Assembly (NCBI GenBank): GCA_001779955.1
Contig: MFES01000016.1
Coordinates: 17,720 to 36,416, forward strand
Source: Candidatus Doudnabacteria bacterium RIFCSPHIGHO2_02_FULL_46_11
GTDB taxonomy: Bacteria; Patescibacteriota; Doudnabacteria; UBA920; 2-02-FULL-46-11
Direction of reading: 5' to 3'
DNA length: 18,697 nt
Position numbers and translations under genes: made by a program. Shown here one piece after another: positions 1 through 6,628 of this stretch; position 1 is the first letter of the stretch, and each line of letters opens with the position of its first letter. Below the pieces are notes generated by a model, which did no database searches, was not told the DNA's origin, and worked only from the letters and a program-made list of their open reading frames with translations.

Positions 1-57
1 CTGACGGCAGGCAGGCACACATCACGCTGCGTCAATAAATAAATCGCCAGAAATGGT

Positions 58-94
58 CCGCACTCGAAGCTGTTAGCGGAGTAGTGCGGTTTTT
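58..94 (+). terminator. Intrinsic terminator of an upstream transcript
   Basis: CCGCACT at 58-64 pairs with AGTGCGG at 83-89, and TTTTT follows at 90-94. It would end a plus-strand transcript entering from outside the window. The loop is long (18 bases), so this is a moderate call. Bases 1-57 show no recognisable gene; short open frames there end in TAA at 36-38 and 40-42. Confidence 0.55.
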
Positions 95-96
95 GT

Positions 97-102
97 TATA
101 GT
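97..102 (+). promoter_or_regulatory. -10-like hexamer for a leaderless start
   Basis: TATAGT lies six bases before the ATG at 109, so transcription would start at or next to the start codon. No Shine-Dalgarno sequence fits between them. The same geometry recurs at several other genes in the window. No clear -35 was seen; that region is occupied by the terminator hairpin. Confidence 0.5.
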
Positions 103-108
103 TTAGGC

Positions 109-798
109 ATGAAAGTCAAGGTTTTATCATGGAATATCTGGGTGTTTGGCAACTTCAAACAGGTTGCGGATTTTCTTCGGCAAGCCGAGGCGGATATTAT
201 CTGCCTTCAAGAAGTTCAGGCAGACGACCCTGACAGAGACCTTATAAAATATCTCACGGGCCAAGGTTTTTATTGTGCTTTTGTACCGGTCAAAAAGGAA
301 TGGGGCAGCAAAGTATGGAATGATGGGCCAGCTGTTTTTTCCCGTTATCCGATTATAAAAAAAGAAAATTATTTTTTGTCAGAAAAATCTGCCCGCGCCG
401 CCGTCCGGGCCGATATCCAAATTGACGACAAGGTTTTGCATGTTTTCAGCGCGCATCTTATTCATACTCATCAGCAACAGTCAGATGTGCAGGAGGAACA
501 GGGGAGAAATCTTATTTCGCATCTTACGGACAGCGATACCCTGATTATGGGAGATTTTAATGCTACGCCGGAAAGCGCGATTATTAAAACCTTGCGAGAA
601 AAATTCATTGACGCTGACCCCGCCTCTATTCCCACCTGGAGCGTTTATCCCAAAGGCTGTCCAACTTGCGACCCCCAGGAAGTAAATATCCGCCTGGATT
701 ATATTTTCACCACGCCCGATATAAGGGCTGCGAACTTTAAGGTTCAGGCTTCAAAAGCCTCTGACCATTTGCCCGTGTCGGCGTTTATAGAATTTTAA
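109..798 (+). CDS. Endonuclease/exonuclease/phosphatase (EEP) family protein
   Basis: A 229-residue protein of the EEP fold, metal-dependent phosphodiesterases that include exonuclease III, DNase I-like and sphingomyelinase-type enzymes. The catalytic landmarks are visible in order: Asn9 (SWNIW), Glu35 (LQEVQ), His116 (SAHLIH), Asp149/Asn151 (GDFNA), Asp197 (RLDYIF) and the terminal Asp219-His220 pair (SDHLP). All metal- and phosphate-binding positions expected for activity appear present. There is no signal peptide, so it is probably cytoplasmic. The substrate cannot be told from sequence; the small size fits the generic EEP clade as well as DNA-repair forms. It is followed after one base by an alpha/beta hydrolase gene, suggesting co-transcription. 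Start chosen at 109 because the -10-like element ends six bases upstream. Confidence 0.9.
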   Translation: MKVKVLSWNIWVFGNFKQVADFLRQAEADIICLQEVQADDPDRDLIKYLTGQGFYCAFVPVKKEWGSKVWNDGPAVFSRYPIIKKENYFLSEKSARAAVRADIQIDDKVLHVFSAHLIHTHQQQSDVQEEQGRNLISHLTDSDTLIMGDFNATPESAIIKTLREKFIDADPASIPTWSVYPKGCPTCDPQEVNIRLDYIFTTPDIRAANFKVQASKASDHLPVSAFIEF

Positions 799-799
799 T

Positions 800-1825
800 A
801 TGGCAAAATTGGTCAAGCTTTTTATTATTTTACCCGTTTTAGCAACCCTGGCATTTTTGTTTTTTACCAATAGTGGACAGAACAAAACGGCGGATCATAC
901 TTTTTCCACATCGCCGGGAAAAAGCGATACCGCTGACGATAATGGCGCTGCAGGTTTTCCAATGTTTTTCGAAACTCTTAGGAAAGGGGACTATCCGGGC
1001 AGTCAGCTTGTTGTTGAACGAAGCTTATTAAACGGCAGCAATTACCGTCAATTTGTCGCATCGTATAAATCCGAAGGGTTAAAAATTAACGGCCTTTTAA
1101 CTGTGCCGACTATAACAAAACCGGAAGCCGGTTTCCCGGCTATTATTTTTGTCCACGGTTATATTCCACCGGACGAGTATTCTACTACCGGCAATTACGC
1201 GTCATATCAGGCAGTGCTTGCCAGAAACAGCTTTGTTACCTTTAAACCTGATTTACGCGGGCATGGAGATTCAGAAGGTGAGCCGGTTAGCGCGCATTTT
1301 TCCGAAAAATATGTCGTCGATGTCTTAAATGCCATTGCCACACTCAAACAATATGAAGAAGTTGATCCTGACCGGATTGGCTATTGGGGCCACTCGAACG
1401 GCGGGGAAACAGGTCTGCGCGCGGCCGTAATTTCGGCTGATATCAAGGCCGCGGTTTTTTGGGCCGGCGTAGTGGGCAGTTTTAAAGATATGCTTGAGAC
1501 CTATAATGCCGAAATTCCTTTTTTAAGAGATCGAAATCACGAGCTTTTGGATGAAAATGGCCTGCCGAGCAGCAATCCGGAATTTTGGAATAAACTCGAC
1601 CCTTATTCTTATCTCAACAGTATTATTGCGCCAATTCAACTGCATCACGGCACGGCTGATACAAGCGTGCCTTTCGCGCTTTCAGTACGGCTAAATGAGG
1701 AGCTTCAGAAAATAAATAAAACAGTTGAATATTACGAATACCCGGGCGACGACCATAATTTAAGCCGCAATTTTAATACAGCTTGGCAGAGGACCATAAA
1801 TTTTTTCAATGTATATTTGAAATAA
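800..1825 (+). CDS. Secreted or membrane-tethered alpha/beta hydrolase (S9/dienelactone-hydrolase type)
   Basis: A 341-residue protein. Residues 5-23 form a hydrophobic signal or anchor segment, followed by a Ser/Thr/Gly-rich linker to about residue 50, so the catalytic domain should be outside the membrane. The alpha/beta hydrolase core has an HG oxyanion motif (FVHGY, near 118), RGHGDSEG near 153-160, the nucleophile elbow GHSNGG with Ser199, Asp287 in GTADTSVPF and His319 in GDDHN. This complete triad supports peptidase or esterase activity; the layout resembles prolyl-oligopeptidase-like (S9) and dienelactone hydrolase families. The substrate is unknown. One base separates it from the EEP gene. 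TAGAAT at 788-793, six bases before the ATG, could also give it a leaderless promoter. Confidence 0.88.
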   Translation: MAKLVKLFIILPVLATLAFLFFTNSGQNKTADHTFSTSPGKSDTADDNGAAGFPMFFETLRKGDYPGSQLVVERSLLNGSNYRQFVASYKSEGLKINGLLTVPTITKPEAGFPAIIFVHGYIPPDEYSTTGNYASYQAVLARNSFVTFKPDLRGHGDSEGEPVSAHFSEKYVVDVLNAIATLKQYEEVDPDRIGYWGHSNGGETGLRAAVISADIKAAVFWAGVVGSFKDMLETYNAEIPFLRDRNHELLDENGLPSSNPEFWNKLDPYSYLNSIIAPIQLHHGTADTSVPFALSVRLNEELQKINKTVEYYEYPGDDHNLSRNFNTAWQRTINFFNVYLK

Positions 1826-1890
1826 TGCTCTAAACGAAGCGATTTGCCATATTAGACTAAAAACCCATAGCGCGTCAGGGCTTATTTTTG

Positions 1891-1896
1891 TACCAT
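1891..1896 (+). promoter_or_regulatory. -10-like hexamer for a leaderless start
   Basis: TACCAT preceded by TG sits six bases before the ATG at 1903. This placement argues for 1903 rather than the upstream in-frame codon at 1888 as the start, because 1888 would place the hexamer inside the coding region. No good -35 was seen. Confidence 0.4.
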
Positions 1897-1902
1897 TACA
1901 GG

Positions 1903-2427
1903 ATGAAAATTTCCCTTGATTATCCTCGATTTTCAAAAAATACCCTACTTGTGGTTACCGGCGAGCAAGAGGCCAGGTTTTTTCATGCCTTGGGCAGAGG
2001 GCTTAATGAAATAGACGATTTTAAAATTGCCAAACCAAAGTTTACCGACCGCGAAGGTTTGTTTGCCAATAGCTCCGGTCACGGCACGCTTCTGCAGCGG
2101 GGAGCGGGCTATGACAATCAGGATGAAAAGGTTAAGCAGGATTTTAAAAAGTCTCTCAAGCAAGTACTGGCCTATATCGCCAGGGACTACGAAGTTGAAC
2201 AGGTTTATATTTTTGCCCCGCCGCAGGCCCAGCCTCCTGTTTTGGCCAGCTTTCCGCCCAACCTTTCCGGAAAAATAAGCCTTATTTTTGACGGTGATTT
2301 TACGCAGCACCACCCCAATATCCTTTTGGACAAAATAGATAAGTCAAATAAGGTTCAAGAAGGCTTTGAAAAAAATCCTGCGATTAAAGAAGAAGCCCTA
2401 AAAATATTGCAGCGGTCTGAAAAATAA
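1903..2427 (+). CDS. Host-attachment-like / archaeal-release-factor-fold family protein
   Basis: A 174-residue soluble protein starting MKISLDYPRFS. It resembles the Host_attach/baeRF group of proteins related to domain 1 of eRF1: an N-terminal strand region with a RFFHALGRG segment, a DREGLFANSSGHG segment near 48-60, and a charged helix followed by VEQVYIFAPPQAQPPVL, then LSGKISLIFDGDFTQHHP. In this family the name host attachment is historical and the molecular role is not firmly established; ribosome-related functions have been suggested. It lacks a signal peptide and membrane segments. It is preceded by an intergenic stretch of about 77 bases and has its own candidate promoter, so it is probably a single-gene unit. 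The family call is from pattern recall only. Confidence 0.5.
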   Translation: MKISLDYPRFSKNTLLVVTGEQEARFFHALGRGLNEIDDFKIAKPKFTDREGLFANSSGHGTLLQRGAGYDNQDEKVKQDFKKSLKQVLAYIARDYEVEQVYIFAPPQAQPPVLASFPPNLSGKISLIFDGDFTQHHPNILLDKIDKSNKVQEGFEKNPAIKEEALKILQRSEK

Positions 2428-2458
2428 TACTTATTTAAATACTTATTTAAATAAGTAT
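2428..2458. repeat. 12-base tandem repeat ending in a 20-base perfect palindrome
   Basis: TACTTATTTAAA occurs twice back to back (2428-2439 and 2440-2451), beginning just after the stop codon of the preceding gene. The second copy is part of a perfect palindrome, ATACTTATTTAAATAAGTAT, at 2439-2458. It is very A+T-rich and lacks a following T-tract, so it is not a typical terminator. It could be a protein-binding site or simply a 3' hairpin. Confidence 0.6.
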
Positions 2459-2479
2459 CTCGAAAAATCGCTTGTTTAC

Positions 2480-2516
2480 ACTTCGTAGTCCCGCCAAGGG
2501 CGGGACGAAGTAGTGG
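2480..2516 (+). terminator. GC-rich hairpin between convergent genes, possible terminator
   Basis: GTCCCGCC at 2488-2495 pairs with GGCGGGAC at 2499-2506 around an AAG loop. The stem is extended by ACTTC and GAAGT on the outside, with a three-base bulge. A T-rich stretch follows on the plus strand at about 2519-2527. It lies between the plus gene ending at 2427 and the minus gene ending at 2529. A related hairpin is at 14916-14932. Confidence 0.5.
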
Positions 2517-2528
2517 TGTTTATTTTCG

Positions 2529-3257
2529 TTATACTCCCAACTCCTGTAATTCTGACAGGACTTGTTTTACACCGTATAACCAGCTAGGACTACCGGGCTG
2601 AACGTAGAGGCCGATAAATTCTTCCGGCGGCAGATCCTTGTAGCGTCTTTCCAGTAAATCATCAAAATCTTGAATCCACTCGGCGTAGCTATCGTATTTG
2701 CGCAAAGTGGGGGGAGTGCCGCCAATCCCGCTGCAATTATAATAATAACAATGCTTGCCAAAGGTGCTTTCCACAAACGAGATTGCCACCATAAGCTTCA
2801 TGTTTTTTGAAGTTGCAAATGCTTCTAAGGCTCCGTCATCTTCGGCGAACGGCGAATTATAGCTTGCAAGATATTGTTTTAATTTTTCTTTTCGAAGAGC
2901 CAGTTCTTCAGCTAACAGTTCCTTTTCGTCGCGGCTGCCTTTTATTAAGGCGGTGAAAACCGGCGAGGCGACATCAATTACTTGCTGTGAGACAACTTTG
3001 ATGCCCTGTTCGGCAAGTTCTGCTCTCCTAGCCGCGGCATTATAGACGACGCTATTACCAATCGGTTCTGATAACCTCATTACAAAAAATACTCCACTGG
3101 CAAAGGACAGAACCATTAGGCACAAAATTGCCAAAACCGTGCGTTCGGCAAACCAGGCCATTGAGGCGGAGTAGCTGTCTGGTATGCCGGTAGCTTCGAG
3201 CCATTTGGTAACTATTTTCGTGCCTTTTCTTATTTTTCGTTTGGTTTCTACTTCCAT
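2529..3257 (-). CDS. Membrane-anchored lysozyme/glucosaminidase-like protein
   Basis: A 242-residue protein with a cytoplasmic basic N-terminus (KRKIRKGTK), one transmembrane segment at about residues 40-62 (VLAILCLMVLSFASGVFFVM), a helical, probably coiled linker rich in Glu/Lys/Arg (about 80-135), and a C-terminal domain. That domain contains ISFVESTFGKHCYYYNCSG and then RKYDSYAEWIQDFDDLLERRY. An ESxFG segment followed by YNxxG and a DSYxEWIxD stretch is the usual look of lysozyme-superfamily glucosaminidase or transglycosylase domains; the Glu of VEST would be the catalytic candidate. It probably acts on the bacterium's own cell wall. ATG at 3257 was preferred over a TTG nine bases upstream. 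TAGACT lies nine bases before the ATG. Confidence 0.6.
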   Translation of the reverse strand: MEVETKRKIRKGTKIVTKWLEATGIPDSYSASMAWFAERTVLAILCLMVLSFASGVFFVMRLSEPIGNSVVYNAAARRAELAEQGIKVVSQQVIDVASPVFTALIKGSRDEKELLAEELALRKEKLKQYLASYNSPFAEDDGALEAFATSKNMKLMVAISFVESTFGKHCYYYNCSGIGGTPPTLRKYDSYAEWIQDFDDLLERRYKDLPPEEFIGLYVQPGSPSWLYGVKQVLSELQELGV

Positions 3258-3474
3258 CCCGTACAAAGTCTAATGATATATTTGTACTAGTTAACCTTTG
3301 TTTCATTTATGTACCCCGATATAGTGTGCATGATATGATGACTGCTACTTTGTTCGGGATCCATTCCTACCATTTTATTTATTATACCAAATTGGGCAAC
3401 ACGGCCAAAACCGGGCATTATTTTACTATTCGGGTCCAAACATCGACCATAACTAGCGCTGGTAATTTAAATAA

Positions 3475-3500
3475 AAAAGAGCTCCTTTCGGAGCTCTTTT
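3475..3500 (-). terminator. Strong intrinsic terminator, can work in both directions
   Basis: AAAAGAGCTCC at 3475-3485 pairs perfectly with GGAGCTCTTTT at 3490-3500 around a four-base loop. On the minus strand six T residues follow the GC-rich part. The stop codon of the small ORF at 3503-3586 is only two bases before it, which supports that ORF being a real transcription unit. Confidence 0.85.
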
Positions 3501-3502
3501 GG

Positions 3503-3586
3503 TTAAGCCTTAGCTTGTTCGCTGGGCTTATTTTCTTCGGTTTTAGCCGCATCGGTTGAAGCAGCTTGAGTATTTTCGTCAGACAT
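3503..3586 (-). CDS. Small ORF, 27 residues, acidic and probably disordered
   Basis: It reads MSDENTQAASTDAAKTEENK followed by PSEQAKA. It is rich in Ala, Glu, Lys, Thr and Ser with no hydrophobic core, signal peptide or Cys, so it should be disordered. It is not recognised. It stands alone, ends just before a very strong terminator, and has a purine run (CAGGGGAAGAAA) 10-20 bases before the ATG as a poor ribosome-site candidate. An in-frame TGA upstream shows it is not the tail of a longer intact frame. It could be a true small protein, or the remnant or end of a lost gene; its composition resembles the disordered tails of some CPR ribosomal proteins. Confidence 0.45.
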   Translation of the reverse strand: MSDENTQAASTDAAKTEENKPSEQAKA

Positions 3587-3643
3587 TGTGGAGTTTCTTC
3601 CCCTGCAACACCTATATCCGAAGCATCACAGCATAATAATCAA

Positions 3644-3663
3644 GGTCTTATGGATATAAGACC
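3644..3663. repeat. Perfect 8-bp hairpin upstream of the small ORF
   Basis: GGTCTTAT at 3644-3651 pairs with ATAAGACC at 3656-3663 around GGAT. It lies in the otherwise unassigned stretch 3587-3773, between the divergent small ORF and the DUF1761 gene. It could be a leader hairpin of the small ORF (minus strand) or an operator. Nothing else recognisable was seen in 3258-3502 or 3587-3773. Confidence 0.4.
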
Positions 3664-3773
3664 AGTAACTAAGCTTATCATCAAACAGGCGTAAGGTCAA
3701 TGCTAATTCAATATATTTCGCGCTGTGGCAGGTTATTTGGTATCATATAAATACATATAATTAAATTTACTCT

Positions 3774-4187
3774 ATGAATGATGTAAATCTTTTGGCGGTT
3801 TTGGTAGCTGCCGTTGCCAGTATGATTATTGGCAGCATTTGGTACGGTCCGTTGTTTGGCAAGCAGTTTATCCAGGCTATGGGTATGGATAAGTGGAGCC
3901 CGGAAAAACAGGCCGCCGAGAAAAAGAAGATGGGCATGACCTATGCTCTTCAGTTCGTCGGCAGTTTAGTTATGTTTTACGTTCTGGCCGGCTTTATAGG
4001 TAGAATGGGGGATCTAACTCTCAATGAGGGAGTTATTACCGCTCTTTGGGTATGGATCGGTTTTGCCGTACCCTTTAAACTTGCCGAAGAAATTTGGGGC
4101 GGTAATATGAAACTTTTTTGGATTGGCATTGGCAGCCATTTGGTAACTTTGCTCGCCGCCGGCGCAATTATCGGCGCTTGGGCGTAA
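3774..4187 (+). CDS. DUF1761 family membrane protein
   Basis: A 137-residue integral membrane protein with about four transmembrane segments: residues 5-23, about 53-73, 84-104 and 114-135. The N-terminal motif MIIGSIWYGPLFGKQF followed by the amphipathic helix around MGMDKWSPEKQAA is characteristic of DUF1761. The function of the family is unknown. Start at 3774 fits the family N-terminus. TAAATT lies six bases upstream and TATAAT twelve bases upstream as possible -10 elements. A strong terminator follows directly, so it is a monocistronic unit. Confidence 0.82.
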   Translation: MNDVNLLAVLVAAVASMIIGSIWYGPLFGKQFIQAMGMDKWSPEKQAAEKKKMGMTYALQFVGSLVMFYVLAGFIGRMGDLTLNEGVITALWVWIGFAVPFKLAEEIWGGNMKLFWIGIGSHLVTLLAAGAIIGAWA

Positions 4188-4197
4188 GACCAATTTA

Positions 4198-4230
4198 AAC
4201 AAAAAATCGCTGAAAGGGCGATTTTTTGTT
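4198..4230 (+). terminator. Intrinsic terminator after DUF1761 gene
   Basis: AACAAAAAATCGC at 4198-4210 pairs perfectly over 13 bp with GCGATTTTTTGTT at 4218-4230 around TGAAAGG. The 3' arm carries a run of six T residues. It separates this gene from the next unit, whose TAGAAT element (4235-4240) begins five bases later. Confidence 0.9.
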
Positions 4231-4248
4231 ATCCTAGAATGCAGGAAT

Positions 4249-4809
4249 ATGAAATTTATTTTACACGGCGGTATAGACCAAAATAAACCTGCCTTGCCGC
4301 AGCTCAAGGATTTTTTTAGGGAAATGACAAAGGGTTTTGAAAAGCCAAAAATCCTATTAGTTTTTTTCGCTGGAGAACCAGAACGTTATCCTGATATGCT
4401 CAAAGAAGCTAAGGAATTTTTCAAATTAAGCATTCCTGAAAAGGAGGCGGTTTTGGAGGTGGCCACAATGGATAAATTTAATAAGCAGGTACAAGAAGCG
4501 GATATTATCAATGTAACCGGGGGAAGCACTTTGTGGCTAGTTCGTGAGATACAGAAAATCCCAGATTTTATGAAGACGATCCAGGGCAGGGTTTACGCTG
4601 GTTCATCTGCCGGCATGAACGTGTTGGCGAAATATTATTATTCGGATACCTACGACAGTGTTAACCCAGGCGCAGGTTTTCTGCCAATAAAAACCTTCCC
4701 TCACTGGATACAGGACAGACAAAATAAACTGGATGAACTTAAAAATACCGGCGAGGATTTACCAGTTTATAAGCTTAGCGAGGGCGAGTTTATAACCCTG
4801 GAGTTTTAA
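4249..4809 (+). CDS. Peptidase S51 / class-I glutamine amidotransferase-like protein
   Basis: A 186-residue cytoplasmic protein resembling dipeptidase E and cyanophycinase relatives (family S51). It shows a Rossmann-like core with HGG near the N-terminus, the GGSTLWL segment near 91-97, and the nucleophile elbow AGSSAGMN with Ser120. Asp133 or Asp136 and His152 (FPHW) are candidates for the rest of the catalytic set. Family members cleave dipeptides with N-terminal Asp, but this protein is shorter than typical PepE (about 230 residues) and the substrate is not certain. It is probably the first gene of a run through 6484, with TAGAAT eight bases before the ATG. CAGGA close to the ATG is at best a weak ribosome site. 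Confidence 0.75.
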   Translation: MKFILHGGIDQNKPALPQLKDFFREMTKGFEKPKILLVFFAGEPERYPDMLKEAKEFFKLSIPEKEAVLEVATMDKFNKQVQEADIINVTGGSTLWLVREIQKIPDFMKTIQGRVYAGSSAGMNVLAKYYYSDTYDSVNPGAGFLPIKTFPHWIQDRQNKLDELKNTGEDLPVYKLSEGEFITLEF

Positions 4810-4820
4810 TAAGTGTATTT

Positions 4821-5480
4821 ATGAAAACTTTTCTGAACAAATTGCTGAAAAATTTTGTTCTAGTTTATAGTTGGCCATATTTGCCTTGGCATTTGGTTGC
4901 CATTGTCGCCACATATTTTTTGGTTACCTTAGGGCTTGATTGGTATTACTTCAGTTTAACTCGGTCATTAGACATTAGTTGGCTTTGGGTTCCGGCAGGA
5001 ATACTCGGCGGCTTGTTGCCGATTCTCATTCCAGCAGTTCTTTTTGTTATTGCCAAGTATCATAAGGATCAAGATTTATTTAGTAAATCTTTGGTTTTAG
5101 CGCAGGCTGCGATGCTCGGCTGGCTTGTATCTTCAATATATAAAGTTTTTACAGGCCGAATTCCTCCTGATTTAACCAATTCGGCAATAGATACAAGCCA
5201 TGGCTTCAGGTTTGGCTTTTGGGAGGGAGGCATATTTTGGGGCTGGCCGTCTTCGCATACTACCGTGGCCTTTGCTATGGTTATTAGCTTTTTGGTGCTT
5301 GGTTCAGTAAGCCGCAAAGCTAAATACCTGGCCTTTATTTACGCCCTATATATAGGTTTTGGCGCCTCCATTGGCTTTCATTGGTTTTCAGAATCGTTCG
5401 CCGGCGTCGTTATAGGAACAATCGTAGGAGTGGTAGTGGGTAGAAGTTATAAACTAAAAAATGCTAGTATAAATTCATGA
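4821..5480 (+). CDS. PAP2-family membrane phosphatase
   Basis: A 219-residue membrane protein with about six transmembrane segments. The three phosphatase motifs of type-2 phosphatidic acid phosphatases are recognisable: KVFTGRIPP near 109-117, WPSSHT near 141-146, and GASIGFHWFSESFAG near 180-194. In the last motif the usual Ser-Arg is replaced by Ala-Ser and the supporting Asp by Glu, so activity is likely but the site is atypical. Such enzymes dephosphorylate lipid phosphates such as phosphatidic acid or undecaprenyl pyrophosphate at the membrane surface. Its stop overlaps the next start (ATGA at 5477-5480), indicating translational coupling. Confidence 0.8.
   Translation: MKTFLNKLLKNFVLVYSWPYLPWHLVAIVATYFLVTLGLDWYYFSLTRSLDISWLWVPAGILGGLLPILIPAVLFVIAKYHKDQDLFSKSLVLAQAAMLGWLVSSIYKVFTGRIPPDLTNSAIDTSHGFRFGFWEGGIFWGWPSSHTTVAFAMVISFLVLGSVSRKAKYLAFIYALYIGFGASIGFHWFSESFAGVVIGTIVGVVVGRSYKLKNASINS
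5465..5470 (+). promoter_or_regulatory. Extended -10 element inside the end of the PAP2 gene
   Basis: TGCTAGTAT gives an extended -10 (TG at 5462-5463, hexamer TAGTAT at 5465-5470). The ATG at 5477 follows after six bases, so a leaderless transcript for the RBBP9-like gene could start here in addition to read-through from upstream. Confidence 0.45.
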
Positions 5481-6040
5481 AAAATAGAGTTTTTATCATA
5501 CATGGCTACGGGGGCCATCCGTCGGATAATTGGTTTCCTTGGCTTAAAACTGAACTCGAAAAGTTAGGTTACGAGGTTTACGTACCGGCTATGCCGAATA
5601 CCGATACTCCGCAGCTGGCCGAATGGCTATCTTCGCTTAAAGCGTTAATTTCAACACCTGACGGAAACACCTATTTTGTAGGGCATAGTTTAGGCTGTAT
5701 TACTATCCTTAGGTATTTAGAATCTCTCGGGGAAAATCAAAAAGTCGGTGGCGCGGTATTAGCTGCTGCTTTTATCGATCCCATTATACTTAAGGAAGTG
5801 AATCATTTTGTTTCCGAGCCCCTAAATGCAGAGAAAATAAAGCAATCAGTAGTAAAGGGTTTGGTTGTAGTTAATTCGGATAATGACCCATATATGCCAT
5901 TTGAACAGGCGGAAAAATTAAAGCTTTTACTTAACAGCCGACTAATAAAGGTTCATAATGGTGCGCATTTGAGTGCGGAGGCCGGATATACCCAGCTCCC
6001 GGTAGTTTTAGAAGAACTTGATAAGTTAATTAATAAATAA
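5477..6040 (+). CDS. RBBP9/YdeN-family serine hydrolase
   Basis: A 187-residue cytoplasmic alpha/beta hydrolase. FIIHGYGGHPSDNWFPWL at the N-terminus, VYVPAMPNTDTPQLAEW, and the elbow FVGHSLGC with Ser71 are typical of the RBBP9 (DUF1100-like, PF06821) family. Asp137 (NSDNDPYMP) and His164 (GAHLS) complete the triad. Family members are small serine hydrolases whose natural substrates are poorly known. It overlaps the PAP2 gene by four bases and is followed after three bases by the FMN split-barrel gene. Confidence 0.85.
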   Translation: MKNRVFIIHGYGGHPSDNWFPWLKTELEKLGYEVYVPAMPNTDTPQLAEWLSSLKALISTPDGNTYFVGHSLGCITILRYLESLGENQKVGGAVLAAAFIDPIILKEVNHFVSEPLNAEKIKQSVVKGLVVVNSDNDPYMPFEQAEKLKLLLNSRLIKVHNGAHLSAEAGYTQLPVVLEELDKLINK

Positions 6041-6043
6041 TTT

Positions 6044-6484
6044 ATGAACCAACAAATACTGGATTTTATCAAGAACGAACGTGTAGGTGTCTTAGCCGTA
6101 GAAATGTTAGACGGTTCTCCTCACGCGGCTACGGTGCATATTGCTAACACAGAAAACCCTTTGCAGTTTTTCTTTGAGACTTATAAGGATTATCGCAAAA
6201 GCGAGTCACTTTTTGGTAGAGACAAAAGCCGGGCATCATTGGTAGTAGGTTGTAATGAGCAAAATAGGCAGACAGTTCAATTGGATGGGGAAGTGCGTTT
6301 GCTTAAGAATGACGAAGAGAAGAAGTTATTTGAAGAAGTATATTTAGGAAAGTTTCCAGAAAAACTAGAAAAATCCAAAGACCCCAAAGTAGTATTTTTT
6401 ACCTTTATTCCAAATTGGTGGCGCTTTACGGGTTGGATGAAGCCGGAAGGTAAGGTGGTAATCAGTTCTGAAGATAAACAATGA
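6044..6484 (+). CDS. Pyridoxamine 5'-phosphate oxidase-like FMN-binding split-barrel protein
   Basis: A 146-residue protein starting MNQQILDFIKNERVGVLAVE, with the split beta-barrel pattern of the PNPOx-like superfamily (PF01243): short N-terminal helix, GSPHAATVHI, LQFFFETYKDYRKSESL, RASLVVGCNEQNRQTVQLDGEVRLL, and a C-terminal strand with WWRFTGWMK. Members bind FMN, F420 or haem and act as small oxidoreductases or stress proteins; which cofactor is used here cannot be read. Three bases separate it from the previous stop and there is no Shine-Dalgarno sequence. It is probably the last gene of the 4249-6484 run. Confidence 0.75.
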   Translation: MNQQILDFIKNERVGVLAVEMLDGSPHAATVHIANTENPLQFFFETYKDYRKSESLFGRDKSRASLVVGCNEQNRQTVQLDGEVRLLKNDEEKKLFEEVYLGKFPEKLEKSKDPKVVFFTFIPNWWRFTGWMKPEGKVVISSEDKQ

Positions 6485-6489
6485 TGAAT

Positions 6490-6628
6490 CCCGTATAACT
6501 TCCTCGATTGTTCTCCTCATCAATCTTGGGACTTGCAGAGTAGTATGGGAATAAGTAGATAAATAATAAAGCCCCGCTAAGCTTGGGTCGAACACAAAAC
6601 CCCAAGATTATCGAGGTAAATATACGGG
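6490..6628 (+). promoter_or_regulatory. Structured leader upstream of glutamate racemase (copy 1 of 2)
   Basis: The 5' arm CCCGTATAACTTCCTCGAT (6490-6508) is complementary to ATCGAGGTAAATATACGGG (6610-6628) at 15 of 19 positions, with a four-position internal mismatch. An inner helix is AATCTTGGG (6532-6540) with CCCAAGATT (6601-6609). The ATG follows immediately at 6629. A homologous element is at 14883-15130, and the paired positions differ in a compensatory way: T/A versus C/G in the outer helix, GG/CC versus AA/TT in the inner one. Both copies also share GCAGA-TAG-AT followed by ATAAG after the inner 5' arm, and ACAAA before the 3' arm. TAAATA at 6617-6622 lies six bases before the ATG and might instead be a -10. 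No known riboswitch class was recognised. Confidence 0.6.

Noticed and set aside
1945..2313. Minus-strand open frame of 122 codons within the host-attachment-like gene
   Set aside because: No start signal and no family resemblance; the plus frame has better context.
3326..3559. Plus-strand open frame of 77 codons
   Set aside because: It crosses the strong terminator at 3475-3500 and lies opposite the small ORF; its translation has no family resemblance and no start signal.
6490..6628. Interpretation as a transposon-like MITE with terminal inverted repeats
   Set aside because: Not excluded but disfavoured: no target-site duplication was seen at either copy, the inner helix covaries as well as the ends, and both copies end precisely at a start codon.
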